49,554 nucleotides of DNA from Enhygromyxa salina (GCF_002994615.1 NZ_PVNK01000160.1:1-49554), one strand, 5' to 3'. Shown: positions 27,901-34,515, counted from the first letter of the stretch. The notes: generated from the letters alone by a model not told the origin. A program made the numbers and translations.

Positions 27901-29520
27901 GCGCTGCGGGAGTGGCTCGCCACGCAGCTGCCCGGCCAGGCGGTCCCGGCTCGCTTCGTGTTCCTCGAGGCGCTCCCGACCACGACCTCCGGCAAGGTCG
28001 ATCGCCTCGCGCTCGCGCGTCGATCGAGCGCCGGAGCCAGGGCTCGGGTCGTCCGTCACCCGCCGCGCGGCGAGACCGAGCTCGCCCTCGCAGCCTTGTG
28101 GTCGGAGCTGCTCGGCGTCGACAAGATCGATCGCGAGGACGACTTCTTCGACATCGGTGGCCACTCGCTGCTCCTCGCCAGGCTCTTCGTTCGGCTCGAG
28201 GGTCGCTTCGGGGTCTCGCTCCCGCTGCGGCGGCTGTTCGAGGCCCCGACCCTCGCCGAGCTCGCCGCGGCCGTCGACCGCGCCCGCGCCCACGACCTGC
28301 GCGAGCCCGACGCGCCCAAGCTCGAGGACGCAGCCCGGCTCGCCCCCAACATTCGCCCGACACCGAAGCTCAGCCCAGCCCGCCGCCCGGCCGCGCGGAT
28401 CCTGCTGACCGGCGCCACGGGCTTCGTCGGGGCCTTCGTTGTCCGCGAGCTCCTGCGTCGAACCGACGCGTCGATCTCGTGCCTGGTCCGCGCTCGCGAT
28501 CGCGCCCACGCCGACGCCCGGCTGCGCGAGGCGCTGCGCGAGCTCGGCCTCGACGCGGCCGCCGCCAGCCCTCGCGTGAACACGATCCTCGGCGACCTCG
28601 ACGAGCCCAACCTCGGCCTCGCGGCCGCCGACTTCGACGAGCTCGGCGAGTCGGTCGACGCCGTGCTCCACAACGGCGCGCAGGTCAACTTCCTCTATCC
28701 CTTCGAGGCCCTGCGCCGGACCAACGTCGACGGCACCGCCACGATCCTGGCCCTCGCCTGTCACCGTCGGCTCAAGCCCGTCCACTACGTCTCGACCGTC
28801 GGCGTGTTCGGAGGCTTTGGCGCGCAGGTCTGCCGCGAAGACGCTGCCCTGGTCGGCCACGCCCTGCCCCGCGGCGGCTACAGCCAGTCCAAGTGGGTCG
28901 CGGAGCAGCTCGTCGCCGAGGCCCGCGAGCGCGGCGTCCCGACATGCGTGTATCGGCTCGGGACCGTCAGCGGCGACACCCAACGCGGCCGCGCCAACAC
29001 CCGCGACTTCCTCTCGCGCATGGTCGTCGGCTCGATCGAGCTCGGGCTCGCGCCGGACATCGGCTGGTCCCAAGACATGACCCCCGTCGACTATGTCGCC
29101 GCCGCGATCGTCGAGCTCGGGTTCGGTTCGGCTCCGAGCGCGACGACCTTTCACCTCGTCAACCACGATCGCTTTCACTGGCCAGCGCTGCTCGACGAGC
29201 TCGCCGGCCTCGGTCATCCGCTCCCGCGCGTGCCGATCGACGAGTGGGTCGCGGCCGTGCGCGGGCGCGTCGACGCGGGCACGCCCTGCGCCGTGGCTCC
29301 GCTGCTGCCGATGCTCGCGCGGATCTCCGCGGAGCTCGGGGCCGAAGCTGCGCCGCCGCATGACGGGCCCGGGCTCAACATGCGCTTCGACTGCCACAAC
29401 GCCGAGCGCGGGCTCGAGCCCGCGGGCATTCGCTGCCCGCCGATCGACGCCGAGCTGCTGCGTCTGTATCTGCGCCAGCTCGTCGAATTCGCTCGAGTCG
29501 GCGCGGGCACGGCCGGGTAG
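15919..29520 (+). CDS. Hybrid NRPS/PKS: half-C, A(MT), PCP, KS, AT, degenerate KR, ACP, C, A(MT), PCP, reductase
   Basis: The 4533-residue synthetase holds three modules. Residues 1-260 are a half condensation domain. The first A domain is interrupted by a methyltransferase (SAM loop VLEIGVGSG at 797) of the N-methyltransferase type, then PCP (S1227). The KS has C1469, H1605 and H1645. The AT has S1908 in GHSVGE and HAFH at 2004, predicting malonyl-CoA. About 370 residues follow that look like a KR without a nucleotide-binding TGGxGxxG. Next come a carrier (S2630), a C domain (H2820-H2821-x3-D2825) and a second A domain with an inserted MT (ILELGCGNG at 3650). Its code DLFNNALVYK suggests alanine. 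A final PCP (S4083) leads to a thioester reductase (TGATGFVG; Y4321-x3-K4325) that should release an aldehyde or alcohol. It lacks an F-x-F tail, fitting a terminal protein. Start ATG 15919 has GGAG upstream. Confidence 0.93.
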   Translation: MSTTPRTLLFDEQLKAEKDYWIERLTRADARASWRRDHEGRDPGSFATHTLVLDEALDQRLREVSGDRPLLIYTALVSAIAACLIRHSGDGRVAIGSPAYTTDPASAELNVVVIQDEIDARFEFRALLGRVHETLLAAYERQRYPYERLVDDLGHLGHLGQAGDGVELPLFDVAVTLDEIHGPAGLALVGPEPELRVDLSRQTGPVEAKVRYRSDRYEASTIARIFGHVVELLRAGLARPDQSLARLEMLAPREREALVELNRSTDASAPSCCLHELVWAAARRHPDAVAVRMPLESEGFASGPELRYAELERRASALAARLRERGVGPESCVGVYLHRSIEMVVAVLGILEAGGAYVPLDPCYPPKRLAFMLDDSNAEIVVTDAALRGTLARTRAQLVDLDEELAQASERRELPAPSPDTLAYVIYTSGTSGRPKGVLVPHRGAVNLIHAAIKLFEVDAHSRVLQQASLSFDASVLELFMALASGATLVLADRSVLLSPPSLTRLLEVQHITAVAATPALLELLPRERFEELRALTVGGEACAGEVVTHWARDRRLFNVYAPTEASIFCTQHRCEGIYNAPPPVGRAIANVEVHVLSNAGEPTPVGVVGEVYVGGVGVVRGYLGRPRLSAERFVPDPFSGRPGARLYRTGDLARRLPDGELVFCGRADRQVKIRGFRIELPEIEAALARHPKVREAAVVVRGEALQRRLVAFVAPADETETEAAAGPEGEELGATHVSHWQALYDETYAVAQPEDPRFDVSGWNSSYTGEPISDGEMQAWVHDSVARLVARAPRRVLEIGVGSGLILFRVAPRCVEYRATDFSAVALDRLRRELGRPGATIDNVVLEQREADDFEGLPGDFDLVVLNSIVQYFPDVDYLLRVLDGAVAACRPGGVVVVGDVRSLALVDLLHTSIAIHSWPAATRRPELRERIRQAARREEELLVDPALFVALRERLPAVSDVEVVPKRGRELNELTRFRYQVVIHVGEPKTPARTLTWRDWSAAVGSLDGLERLLIDEAPELLGLTSVPNARLDAERRAWALVEAADGPATLGELRMAITGSPRAGIKPEDLHALGERLGYAVELSWLRHDADGSFDLALVRGAQGRIRVAFPGPPRAGRAPTNNPARTVGAYSLPSRLRAFLRELLPEAMIPASFVELAELPRTANAKLDLHALPELGEPRRELGEEYVAPRTEIERSIAEVWQEVLGVSQVGVFDNFFDLGGHSLLLVRVHSRLQARFEQTIRRVELFNHATIDALARHLEQLLAAPTEASSEASTRAPTRDRARSEADDSERDIAIIAMACRYPGARDLDQFWALLREGRETITRFSSAELLAAGTDPVALDHPHYVRAGGTIDDIELFDAGLFGYHAREAQMMDPQQRVFLEACWEVLERAGHDPARFPAKNIGVFAGLSLNTYLLHNLLANRELLEQMGAFQTMLGNSNDLLAQRVSYKLDLRGPSVNVQTGCSTSLVAVHLACQALRRGATDMALAGGVALLIPQAQGYLYAESGVCSDDGRCRPFDAAATGTVPSRGLGVVALRRLADALADGDPIYAVIKGSAINNDGADKPGFTAPSIAGQVTAIRDALADARVDARSVSYVEAHGTATALGDPIEVAALTRAYREDTDDRGYCALGSLKSNCGHPDTASGVAGLIKTALALRHGELPPTLHFEQPNADLELERSPFRVQTELSPWAGPRRRAAINSLGIGGTNAHVILEQAPPRAATDPGRASELILVSARSQAALRNAARELGEHLQATPELALADVAHTTRVGRRQLARRLAIVSGSLEDASARLRELDEDLHTVGPRAPELVFAFPGQGAQRVGMGAALYEREPVFAREVDACVELLRPSLGDAPQRWFRTPAGAGPDLRRTDWAQPALFVLEYALARTWMAWGVQPTRLVGHSVGELVAACLAGVFALPDALALITERGRLVQALASGGMLAVLLPARELDGRLGDALALAAVNADDQCVVAGPHDALAALERELAREGVGVRQLATSHAFHSAMMDPALPEFARVVAATERRPPKIPIVSTLSGAPLGDREAVDVGHWVRQLREPVRFAAALDVVLDQPETVVLELGPGRTLTSLVRQRRHENLRAAIAALAKPGEDEQVQLLESLGQAWCAGVEIDFDRFVEGQRRARVVLPTYPFERRRYWLDPLGASASASATRVDDDEGLLRWTSWRVEACEGRGQTKPEKRRVVLIDRSGAPADARARALLDAGHVLTRAAPPTAASATSWAEQLRGDGPAPHIVWLLDPAAEVEELASMLALSDQLTDDTRLTLIGEGIAAVTGAEAPRPRAAAIAGVALQSRAHARAIDVPPGPIAPAVFARLVAELDAGESEAAAERVAYRGRQRWVARADAMPKTDDAPAPALATSAPVLVGALDGPNWWFACAYGSSTATAGPSQLHLVGPQPPRERVEALAASGCEIRWHACDLDAPSELGERLADLVDATRGLVLGLAPATVNAALELLATVSTQPAAWCLLHRVSSTATAAVDAALTAAAAVEQHRSGARWLSLNFRGWTAAPESGAPLAGERPAAATELRELYERALAFDEGVEIFVEAAPESGHGERVDPNVHERPEGAAEYLAPRTALERRLAEVWTQYLGFSPIGINDDFFDLGGQSLLATGVLTHLREQGMHVRLDAFFANATVAKLAQLIEAGPGEGRSAPAPITRIERGRPLPLSFAQQRMWFFDQLEPGTATYTVPGCIRLDLPVNVDALRRSFDELVRRHETLRTRFVLVDGQAAQIIDPPAPFDLGYVDLSQTPVATREAEAITAALALTRRPFDLARGPLLRATVFELDEHCFILQLAMHHIISDGWSIGVFIRELGALYDALSSGRPSPLTELPIQYADFAVWQAEWFRGEVLDEQLGYWRRQLAELPPPLDLPIAGPRPPVQTYVGAAVSFTIDAESTAALTEVARAEGATLFMALLAGYAALLGRYTRREDILVGTPVANRNRTELAELIGFFANTLALRVDLSGDPSYAELLRRVRGTTLDAFSHQDLPFERLIEELAPDRDLSRSPLFQTMLVVQNAPLTPDLGGAPITSIPLDKGSAQFDTTWYFTQNAQGLACTLEYNTDLFEAASIERLIEHLCRLLRSAAAAPRQPLSALALLAPTELEQLAAWSRGPAPATERAEFSGILAALADPFRRSPDATALTHGDTSWSYRELERRVARWARRLREAGVGPEVRVAHYLSRGPELVALTLGVWAAGGCVVPLDPKHPPARTERSLAVAAPRLLVTEARLGRALTTSVTRLEIDAEGPEGQGPERTPELEPHPEQLAYVLFTSGSTGEPKATGISQRSVVALVEWLRRRYAPEDLAGVLLATSVAFDLFMFELLAPLASGGRAVIVDNVLELAELDDDVGVTLINSVPSAVAELVRVGRIPRSVRVVNLAGEPVPEALVVALAGLDHVNAIHNLYGPTEDTVYSTSATLDSGPVHIGRPIDGTRAQVLDGRGEPAPIGLVGELHLAGEGLARGYLGRPRASAERFVPDPNGPPGARMYRTGDLVRWREDGTLAFLGRVDHQVKIRGVRLELGEVEALLTRAPEVRATAVLSLAGAEAPELVAFVVPEAEAEASGELETEHVGRWRTVWDETFAATATDPYEACGWIDSRGQPFPAAQLRERFEGLAARLGRDHARILELGCGNGLLVRELAPTSTRYIASDLSARALARLGVLVERAPELAHVELRLAAADDWSGLEAESLDLVVIHSVVQYWPSVDYLLRVIDGALAALRPGGQLFIGDVRNLDLHHAFLSSVVVDRADDDCPRAQLLDQIERLRASEEELLIAPQLFVELEARTPRIAALRIELEPGRAHNELTKFRYDVSIEVGEQVERELIEWFDASARPLGLAEIAELLGATPAAIGIGGLLDARVRDELGVLAALADAELPDAAAIRAAPATAAPSAAIEPAELWAIGERLGREVELRPSAEPGRIDVAFGPAVGERRAPRFPANEIGALPPERRANRPVRVADVRRRAADLDRALREWLATQLPGQAVPARFVFLEALPTTTSGKVDRLALARRSSAGARARVVRHPPRGETELALAALWSELLGVDKIDREDDFFDIGGHSLLLARLFVRLEGRFGVSLPLRRLFEAPTLAELAAAVDRARAHDLREPDAPKLEDAARLAPNIRPTPKLSPARRPAARILLTGATGFVGAFVVRELLRRTDASISCLVRARDRAHADARLREALRELGLDAAAASPRVNTILGDLDEPNLGLAAADFDELGESVDAVLHNGAQVNFLYPFEALRRTNVDGTATILALACHRRLKPVHYVSTVGVFGGFGAQVCREDAALVGHALPRGGYSQSKWVAEQLVAEARERGVPTCVYRLGTVSGDTQRGRANTRDFLSRMVVGSIELGLAPDIGWSQDMTPVDYVAAAIVELGFGSAPSATTFHLVNHDRFHWPALLDELAGLGHPLPRVPIDEWVAAVRGRVDAGTPCAVAPLLPMLARISAELGAEAAPPHDGPGLNMRFDCHNAERGLEPAGIRCPPIDAELLRLYLRQLVEFARVGAGTAG

Positions 29521-29681
29521 CAGCCCGGGGTGCAATGCATCGTGTCGCCTCGCGCCGGAATGTTCGCCGAGGGCGCGAAGCCAAAACGCCGCTGTACCGG
29601 GCGTACTGCAAGTTTTGGCGACAAAGCCCTCGGCGAAGAGGCCAAGCGAGGCGGCGCGAGGCATTGCACCCCGGGCTGCTA
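29518..29681 (+). mobile_element. MITE-like palindromic element, complete copy
   Basis: The 164-base element is bounded by 21-base perfect inverted repeats at 29518-29538 and 29661-29681. Further nested inverted pairs make it one long imperfect palindrome: 29547-29556 with 29653-29662, GCCGAGGGC 29566-29574 with 29626-29634, and CCAAAAC 29581-29587 with GTTTTGG 29612-29618. Its first three bases are the TAG stop of the hybrid synthetase, and it ends four bases before the stop of the convergent oxidase-Uma2 gene, so it fills the whole convergent gap. It may act as a bidirectional transcript hairpin. The inverted copy is at 1-110. Confidence 0.8.
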
Positions 29682-29685
29682 GCGC

Positions 29686-31845
29686 TCAGGCCGAGAGCGC
29701 CTCGCGATAGATTGCGTCGACCTCGAGCTCGAGCTCGAGGGCCTCGATCGTCAGCCGCTGCCCAGGCCCGGCCTCGAGCAGGGCCCAGCGATCCCCGCGC
29801 TCGCGGACCTGCAGCTCGAGCAGCGGGCGATCCTGGGCCACGAGCAGATAAGCCTGCAGCGAGGGGATCCGGCGAAAGTACGAGGCCTTCAGCCCGCGGT
29901 CGTAGGCCTCCGTCGACCTCGCCAGGACCTCGACGATCAACGTGGGGTTGAGCAAGGCATGGGTGTCGGCGGCGACCTTCGGCGGGCCATGGACCACCGC
30001 GAGATCCGGGTAGGTGTCGACGTCGACAGCCTCGATGCGGATCCGCGCGTCGGCAGTCAGAACTCGGCACGGCCCGCCTTCGAGGGCATCGCGCAGCATG
30101 GACCCGAGCTCGGCCACGAGCCGGCTGTGCTCGAGGGTGCCGCCAGCCATCGCAGGCACCTTGCCAGCGATGTACCGATGCTCGCGCGGGGCCTCGCGCT
30201 CGAGCGCGCAGTGCTCGGCATCGGTCATGCTCAGCAGCGGGGACCCGGCGGGCTCTGCCGCATAGCGCCCCGGCGCCAAAATCCCGCAGGGATCGAAGAC
30301 CCGCTTCAGCGCACCGAGCAGCTCGCCGTAGCGCGGAGTCTGCCGGGTCAGCGCGTCCATCGATCCGACCCCGAGCCGGGTCGGGAAGTAGCCGCGGTCC
30401 ATCAGCCCGGCGGCGAGCGCCGCGTGGCAGGCGAGCGCGGCCGCGTCGTGGCCTTCCACGCGACGGTCGTAGGCCGTCGAGATGTGCAGCTGCAGCGCGC
30501 GCTCGCGGACCGGGAACACGCCGATTCCCGGCTCGAAGCCGTGGCTCGAGATCACCTCGCACGCGTAGCGTGCAGCTGCAAGCAGCTCCGCGCCGCGAAA
30601 GGGGACCGTCGCGGTCGTGAACTTGAACCCGCAGCCGTCGCGGTCGAGGTCCATGGCCTCGCTCGTCGGCGGATCGCCCACGCGCCAGTACGCGCCGCGC
30701 AGCCCGGTCCCGGCCACGCCGCCCGTGAACCCAGCGACGACCGCCCGAACCTCGGCGTGGCGCGAAGCCGGAAACTCGCGCTCGAGCCCGGCGAGCGACG
30801 CGTCGACGAAGCACGACCACGACGCGCGCCCGGCCAGCGCGGCCTCGAGCCGACGCTGCTGCAGCTCGACCTGCTCGACCGTCCCGCACAGCCCGATCGA
30901 GCCGTTCCAGCGGCCGTAGCGATGCGGGGCCGCGAGCGCCTCGGCGGTCGTCGAGTCCAGCGGCACCGCGCCACCGGTCGCCGCCCACGGATAGCTCATG
31001 ACCTTGCGCAGCGCCTGGTAGACGTTGCCGAAGAAGGGCCCGCTCGGGAGGATCCGATCGAGGCGAAGAGGACGAATCGCGTCGACGGCGGCCGCGAGGG
31101 CGTCGTCACCTTCGACGGTGAAGAACCCAACCCGCGCGTACTCGGGCGCGCGCATCAGCCAGATCGTCGCGCGCGTGACCACGCCGAAATTCGACTGCGA
31201 GAACAGCCCGGCGAGGGCCGGCCCGAGGCCCCACGAGTCGAGGGCCCGCGTCGCCGACTCCGGGTGCTCGCCCCCGAACGCGCCGTAGCCCGTGCAGATG
31301 ACCTCACCGTCGGCGAGCACGACCTCGAGGTCGCTCGCGCAGGCGACGTGGTCGCAGTAGGCCGTGACTCCGTGCCCGCGCTCGAGCAGGTTGCCGATCA
31401 CGCTGGAGTCGAAGCTCGACGAGGTCGCGTCAATCCACAGCCGCCCGCCGGTCTGCTCGCGGACGAAGTCGTGGAGCTGGCGCTGGGTCACGCCCGGCTC
31501 GATCACGACGTAGCCCAGCTCCTCGTCGAGCTCGAGGATCCGATCGAGGCCGCCGAGCTCGAGGACCACCGCGCCGTCGGTGGTTGGGACCCGCGAGCCG
31601 TAGCCCCAGTTCTTGCCCGTGCTGGTCGGGTAGAGCGGGACGCCGTGCTCGGCGGCGACGCGGACGCAGGCCTGAACCTCCGCGCGCGTCCTCGGCCGCA
31701 AGATCGCAAGCACCCGCGAGGCGGTCGCGTAGGTCGCCGTCTCGGCGGCCTCGAGCTCCCTCGCCCGCGTCTCGACCCCGTCGACGCCGAGCGTCGACGA
31801 CCAGGCCGCGAGCGCCGCGGACAGCCGATCGCGGGCCACGGTCAC
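29686..31845 (-). CDS. VAO/PCMH-type FAD oxidase fused in frame to a Uma2 nuclease-like domain
   Basis: This 719-residue frame joins two unrelated proteins. Residues 1 to about 520 form a flavin oxidase of the vanillyl-alcohol oxidase / p-cresol methylhydroxylase group, with YPTSTGKNWGYGSR, SSVIGNLLERGHG and the usual end DPCGILAPGRY. Such enzymes oxidise para-substituted phenols or alcohols. Residues 540-719 are a full-length Uma2 (DUF820) domain with PD-(D/E)xK-type residues: PDLAVV, IVEVLARST and RGLKASYF. Uma2 usually stands alone, so M540 (ATG at 30226-30228) may be an internal start giving a separate protein. The proposed GTG start at 31845 overlaps the upstream ATP-grasp stop by four bases (GTGA). 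The oxidase probably tailors the product; the Uma2 role is unknown. A missed stop codon between the parts is possible. Confidence 0.8.
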   Translation of the reverse strand: MTVARDRLSAALAAWSSTLGVDGVETRARELEAAETATYATASRVLAILRPRTRAEVQACVRVAAEHGVPLYPTSTGKNWGYGSRVPTTDGAVVLELGGLDRILELDEELGYVVIEPGVTQRQLHDFVREQTGGRLWIDATSSSFDSSVIGNLLERGHGVTAYCDHVACASDLEVVLADGEVICTGYGAFGGEHPESATRALDSWGLGPALAGLFSQSNFGVVTRATIWLMRAPEYARVGFFTVEGDDALAAAVDAIRPLRLDRILPSGPFFGNVYQALRKVMSYPWAATGGAVPLDSTTAEALAAPHRYGRWNGSIGLCGTVEQVELQQRRLEAALAGRASWSCFVDASLAGLEREFPASRHAEVRAVVAGFTGGVAGTGLRGAYWRVGDPPTSEAMDLDRDGCGFKFTTATVPFRGAELLAAARYACEVISSHGFEPGIGVFPVRERALQLHISTAYDRRVEGHDAAALACHAALAAGLMDRGYFPTRLGVGSMDALTRQTPRYGELLGALKRVFDPCGILAPGRYAAEPAGSPLLSMTDAEHCALEREAPREHRYIAGKVPAMAGGTLEHSRLVAELGSMLRDALEGGPCRVLTADARIRIEAVDVDTYPDLAVVHGPPKVAADTHALLNPTLIVEVLARSTEAYDRGLKASYFRRIPSLQAYLLVAQDRPLLELQVRERGDRWALLEAGPGQRLTIEALELELEVDAIYREALSA

Positions 31846-32789
31846 GAGCTGGTCGCCAGATCCACGCGCGGGAGCTTGGCGAGGAGCGCGTCGACGAGGT
31901 GGCGCACGAGGTCGACCCCTTCGTGGATCCCCGGGTAGAAGCCCGGGAAGGGGTTGACGTCGACGACAAAGCTCTCGCCCGCCTTCGACTCGATGATGTC
32001 GACGCCCGCGAAGTCGAGCCCGGTCGCGCGCGCGGCCGCGATCGCGATGCGCCGCTGCTCGGGCGTCGGCTGGCGCGAAAACATGCCACCGCCGCGGCGG
32101 TGGCGATCCATGACCTTCCAGCCCCGGAACTTGGCCACCTCCTTGCCGTAGGCGGCCACGACCTGATCGCCGACGACGTTGACCCCGATGAAGCGATCCG
32201 GCGTCGACTCGATGAACGCCTCGACGAAGTGGCTCGGGTGCTCCGAGTAGTCGACGATGTCGACGAGCTGATCGTGATTGGCGACGCGGGTGATGCCGAC
32301 GCCGAAGCTCCCGAGCCGCGGTTTGATGATGTGCGGCCGCGCGTCGACCAGGTCGCGGACGGCCTCGACGTTGTCGCGCGAGATCAGCATGAAGTCCGGG
32401 ACCGGGACGCCGTGGCGCTCGAGCACCATCTGGGTCCGGTACTTGTCGAGCGTCGTGCGGACTGACTCGGCGGTGTTGAGGACCGGGCAGCGCTGACCGA
32501 TCGCCTCGAGGACCTCGAGGTGAAAGCTGCCGTAGGACCGGTCGAGCTCTCCGAACCAAAAGTAGGCGTCGAGGGTCGCAAAGTCGAAGTCCCCGGCGAG
32601 CACCCGACCGTTGCGGATGTGGGCCACGCGAAAGTCGAGCTGGGGGACGATCAGGACCCCGGGCCTCGCCGACAGGCGCTCGACGAACTCGCGCTCGAGC
32701 TGCTCGAGCCACATGCCTGGGGAGTGGACGGCGATCGAGGACATGCTGGCCCGGGTCGGCAGCCACAGCCCAATGTTGAGCTCATGCAT
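31842..32789 (-). CDS. ATP-grasp ligase, RimK/glutathione-synthase-like
   Basis: The 315-residue product has the ATP-grasp pattern of RimK-like ligases. An N-terminal domain with substrate-recognition loops (AHIRNGRVLAGDFDF) is followed by RTTLDKYRTQMVLERHGVPVP, the ATP-binding strand HIIKPRLGSFGVGI, the glycine-rich HRRGGGMF loop and the metal-binding end FVVDVNPFPGFYPG with D and N. These enzymes activate a carboxylate as acyl phosphate and join it to an amine or thiol. It could attach an amino acid or amide to the released peptide or its precursor. It sits directly after the CmlA-like gene, with no gap, and overlaps the oxidase gene by four bases, so all three are one operon. Confidence 0.85.
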   Translation of the reverse strand: MHELNIGLWLPTRASMSSIAVHSPGMWLEQLEREFVERLSARPGVLIVPQLDFRVAHIRNGRVLAGDFDFATLDAYFWFGELDRSYGSFHLEVLEAIGQRCPVLNTAESVRTTLDKYRTQMVLERHGVPVPDFMLISRDNVEAVRDLVDARPHIIKPRLGSFGVGITRVANHDQLVDIVDYSEHPSHFVEAFIESTPDRFIGVNVVGDQVVAAYGKEVAKFRGWKVMDRHRRGGGMFSRQPTPEQRRIAIAAARATGLDFAGVDIIESKAGESFVVDVNPFPGFYPGIHEGVDLVRHLVDALLAKLPRVDLATSS

Positions 32790-34421
32790 TCAGTCAGATC
32801 CGTTTCTGAGCCAGAGCTCCGCCGCGCAGTGCGGCCGGTCCGCAATGATACCCCGACGCCGACAGTCCGCGATTACGCGATCGGAGTCCGCAACACCCTG
32901 GCCGTCGCGACTGGCCTCGATCGGCAGCAGGTGGCCCAGCCACGGCTCGAGGCCCATGGCGTAGATGTAGACCCGGCGAGGGCGGAGGCGGTCGACGATC
33001 GCCATGGCCCCGGCGTAGTCCGAGCCGGTCGTCCGACGCTCCTGATCCAAAGTCCGGGGCAGCGGCCGAAACAACAGCCCACCGTAGGTCGTGGACAGCG
33101 GCGCACCGACGCTCTCCATCCCGAGCAAGAGCACGTCGACCTCACCGACGATCGCGTGGATGTGAGCGTAGAGCTCGGGGTCGACGTTCGCCGAGTCAGC
33201 GGCGCACACCGCGCAAAACCCACCGAGGCGCAGGTGCCAGGCGGCCTTGCTCGAGATGTCGAGGTCCGCGTGCTCGCCGAGGAAGGGCAAGGCCGTGAGC
33301 TCGCCGCCCGCGAGCGCGATCGACTCGAGCTCGTCGACCTCGATGATCTCGGAGAACCCGATCGCCGCCAGCGTCCGCCGAAACGAGGGGTCTTCGACGG
33401 TCCCGCCAGTGTTCTTGGGGACCACCACGCGAAGGATCTGATGCCGGAGCTGCAGCAGGGTCTCCAGGTTGAAGTGGTCTTTGTGATAGTGGGTCAGGAC
33501 GACGTAGTCGATGGTATCGGGCAGATCACTCCAGCTATTGCGAGGCGCGCCCGAAGGCTGCTCGTAGGCCAGGACCGGGTCGAACAGCACGCTCACCTCA
33601 TCGGTCTCGAACAACACACAGGCGTGCCCGAAATATCGCATGCGGAGCCCATCGATCGGCGTGGTCTCACGTGGTCCGCTACGCGCGAATGTTGCGTCCG
33701 CGCCCGCCGTGAACAGCTCGCGAAACCCGACCCGATCTTCGGCCGAAATCGCCAGGCGTTCACCGAGCTCGTCGACGCGGGCGCGCGGGACACCGTGGCG
33801 GCGAGCGGCGAACAGCTCGTCGTAGACCTCGCTCGCCAATGGCACCGAGGCGCACAGATCAGGGTCCGAGTCGAGGACCGGGGTCGTGAATTGTGGCGCT
33901 CGGTGATCGCCGGCGAGCCTGCGCAGGGCGACGCTCTGGAGCTCTGGGACGTAGTGGGGGCTGCGGTAGAGCAGCCCCTCGAGGAAGCGGACGCGGGGTG
34001 AATTGGCGAGGTCGTAGACGAGCTCGACGTAGCCACGCAGGCGCGGCGGAATCCGGGCGTAGAGCGGCGTCATGCTCCCCCCCGTGGCGGCGCTGCGGAC
34101 CAGCGCGTCGAGCTGCTCGACATCGCGGGCGAGGGCAATTCGCTCGCGCTCGCGCGCTTGCATGGCCTCGAGCACGGTCTCGACCTCGGCGACCCGAGCC
34201 GGATCGATGTCGACCCATGGGCCGCCAATCAGCGCCGGGGTGCGCGCCGCCTTCCAGTGATACTCGGGCGCCTCGACGTAGGACCGGAGCAGGGGTAGCC
34301 ACACGTTGACGAGGTTGAGAGCCGACTGGATCGGCGGAATGTGTTGTTCGGTGGCCGGCCAGCGCGAGACCAAGGGTCTCGCGCACGCGTCGCCACGAAG
34401 GTAGACAAGCTCCTCGCTCAT
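32790..34421 (-). CDS. CmlA-like diiron metallo-beta-lactamase-fold beta-hydroxylase
   Basis: This 543-residue protein matches the CmlA family in length and plan. The N-terminal half has LLRSYVEAPEYHWKAA, GGPWVDI and GYVELVYDLANSP, typical of the CmlA dimerisation domain. The C-terminal metallo-beta-lactamase fold has H311-x-H313-x-D315-H316 in THYHKDHF, very close to the numbering in CmlA. It also has PFLGEHADLD, AADSANVDP and YAMGLEPWLGH, which should supply the remaining iron ligands. CmlA hydroxylates the beta carbon of an aminoacyl group held on an NRPS carrier protein. Here it presumably acts on one residue of the assembly line, for example an aromatic one. It is first of the leftward operon and diverges from the second SCP2-JmjC gene across 94 bases. 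Confidence 0.88.
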   Translation of the reverse strand: MSEELVYLRGDACARPLVSRWPATEQHIPPIQSALNLVNVWLPLLRSYVEAPEYHWKAARTPALIGGPWVDIDPARVAEVETVLEAMQARERERIALARDVEQLDALVRSAATGGSMTPLYARIPPRLRGYVELVYDLANSPRVRFLEGLLYRSPHYVPELQSVALRRLAGDHRAPQFTTPVLDSDPDLCASVPLASEVYDELFAARRHGVPRARVDELGERLAISAEDRVGFRELFTAGADATFARSGPRETTPIDGLRMRYFGHACVLFETDEVSVLFDPVLAYEQPSGAPRNSWSDLPDTIDYVVLTHYHKDHFNLETLLQLRHQILRVVVPKNTGGTVEDPSFRRTLAAIGFSEIIEVDELESIALAGGELTALPFLGEHADLDISSKAAWHLRLGGFCAVCAADSANVDPELYAHIHAIVGEVDVLLLGMESVGAPLSTTYGGLLFRPLPRTLDQERRTTGSDYAGAMAIVDRLRPRRVYIYAMGLEPWLGHLLPIEASRDGQGVADSDRVIADCRRRGIIADRPHCAAELWLRNGSD

Positions 34422-34515
34422 GTGCTCCCCGATCGGCGCCGCAGGCTATCCTCCATCCCGCACATCTTCCGGAGCCTATCATGGCACCGCGTGGGCGTGG
34501 TAAATACTCTACGCA
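34422..34515. promoter_or_regulatory. Divergent intergenic region between CmlA-like and SCP2-JmjC genes
   Basis: The 94 bases separate two genes read in opposite directions and must hold both promoters. I see no strong palindrome comparable with that at 4994-5009. The part from about 34497 (GGTAAATACTC) is locally AT-richer and could include a -10 element for the rightward gene, but no convincing -35 partner is seen. Confidence 0.35.
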
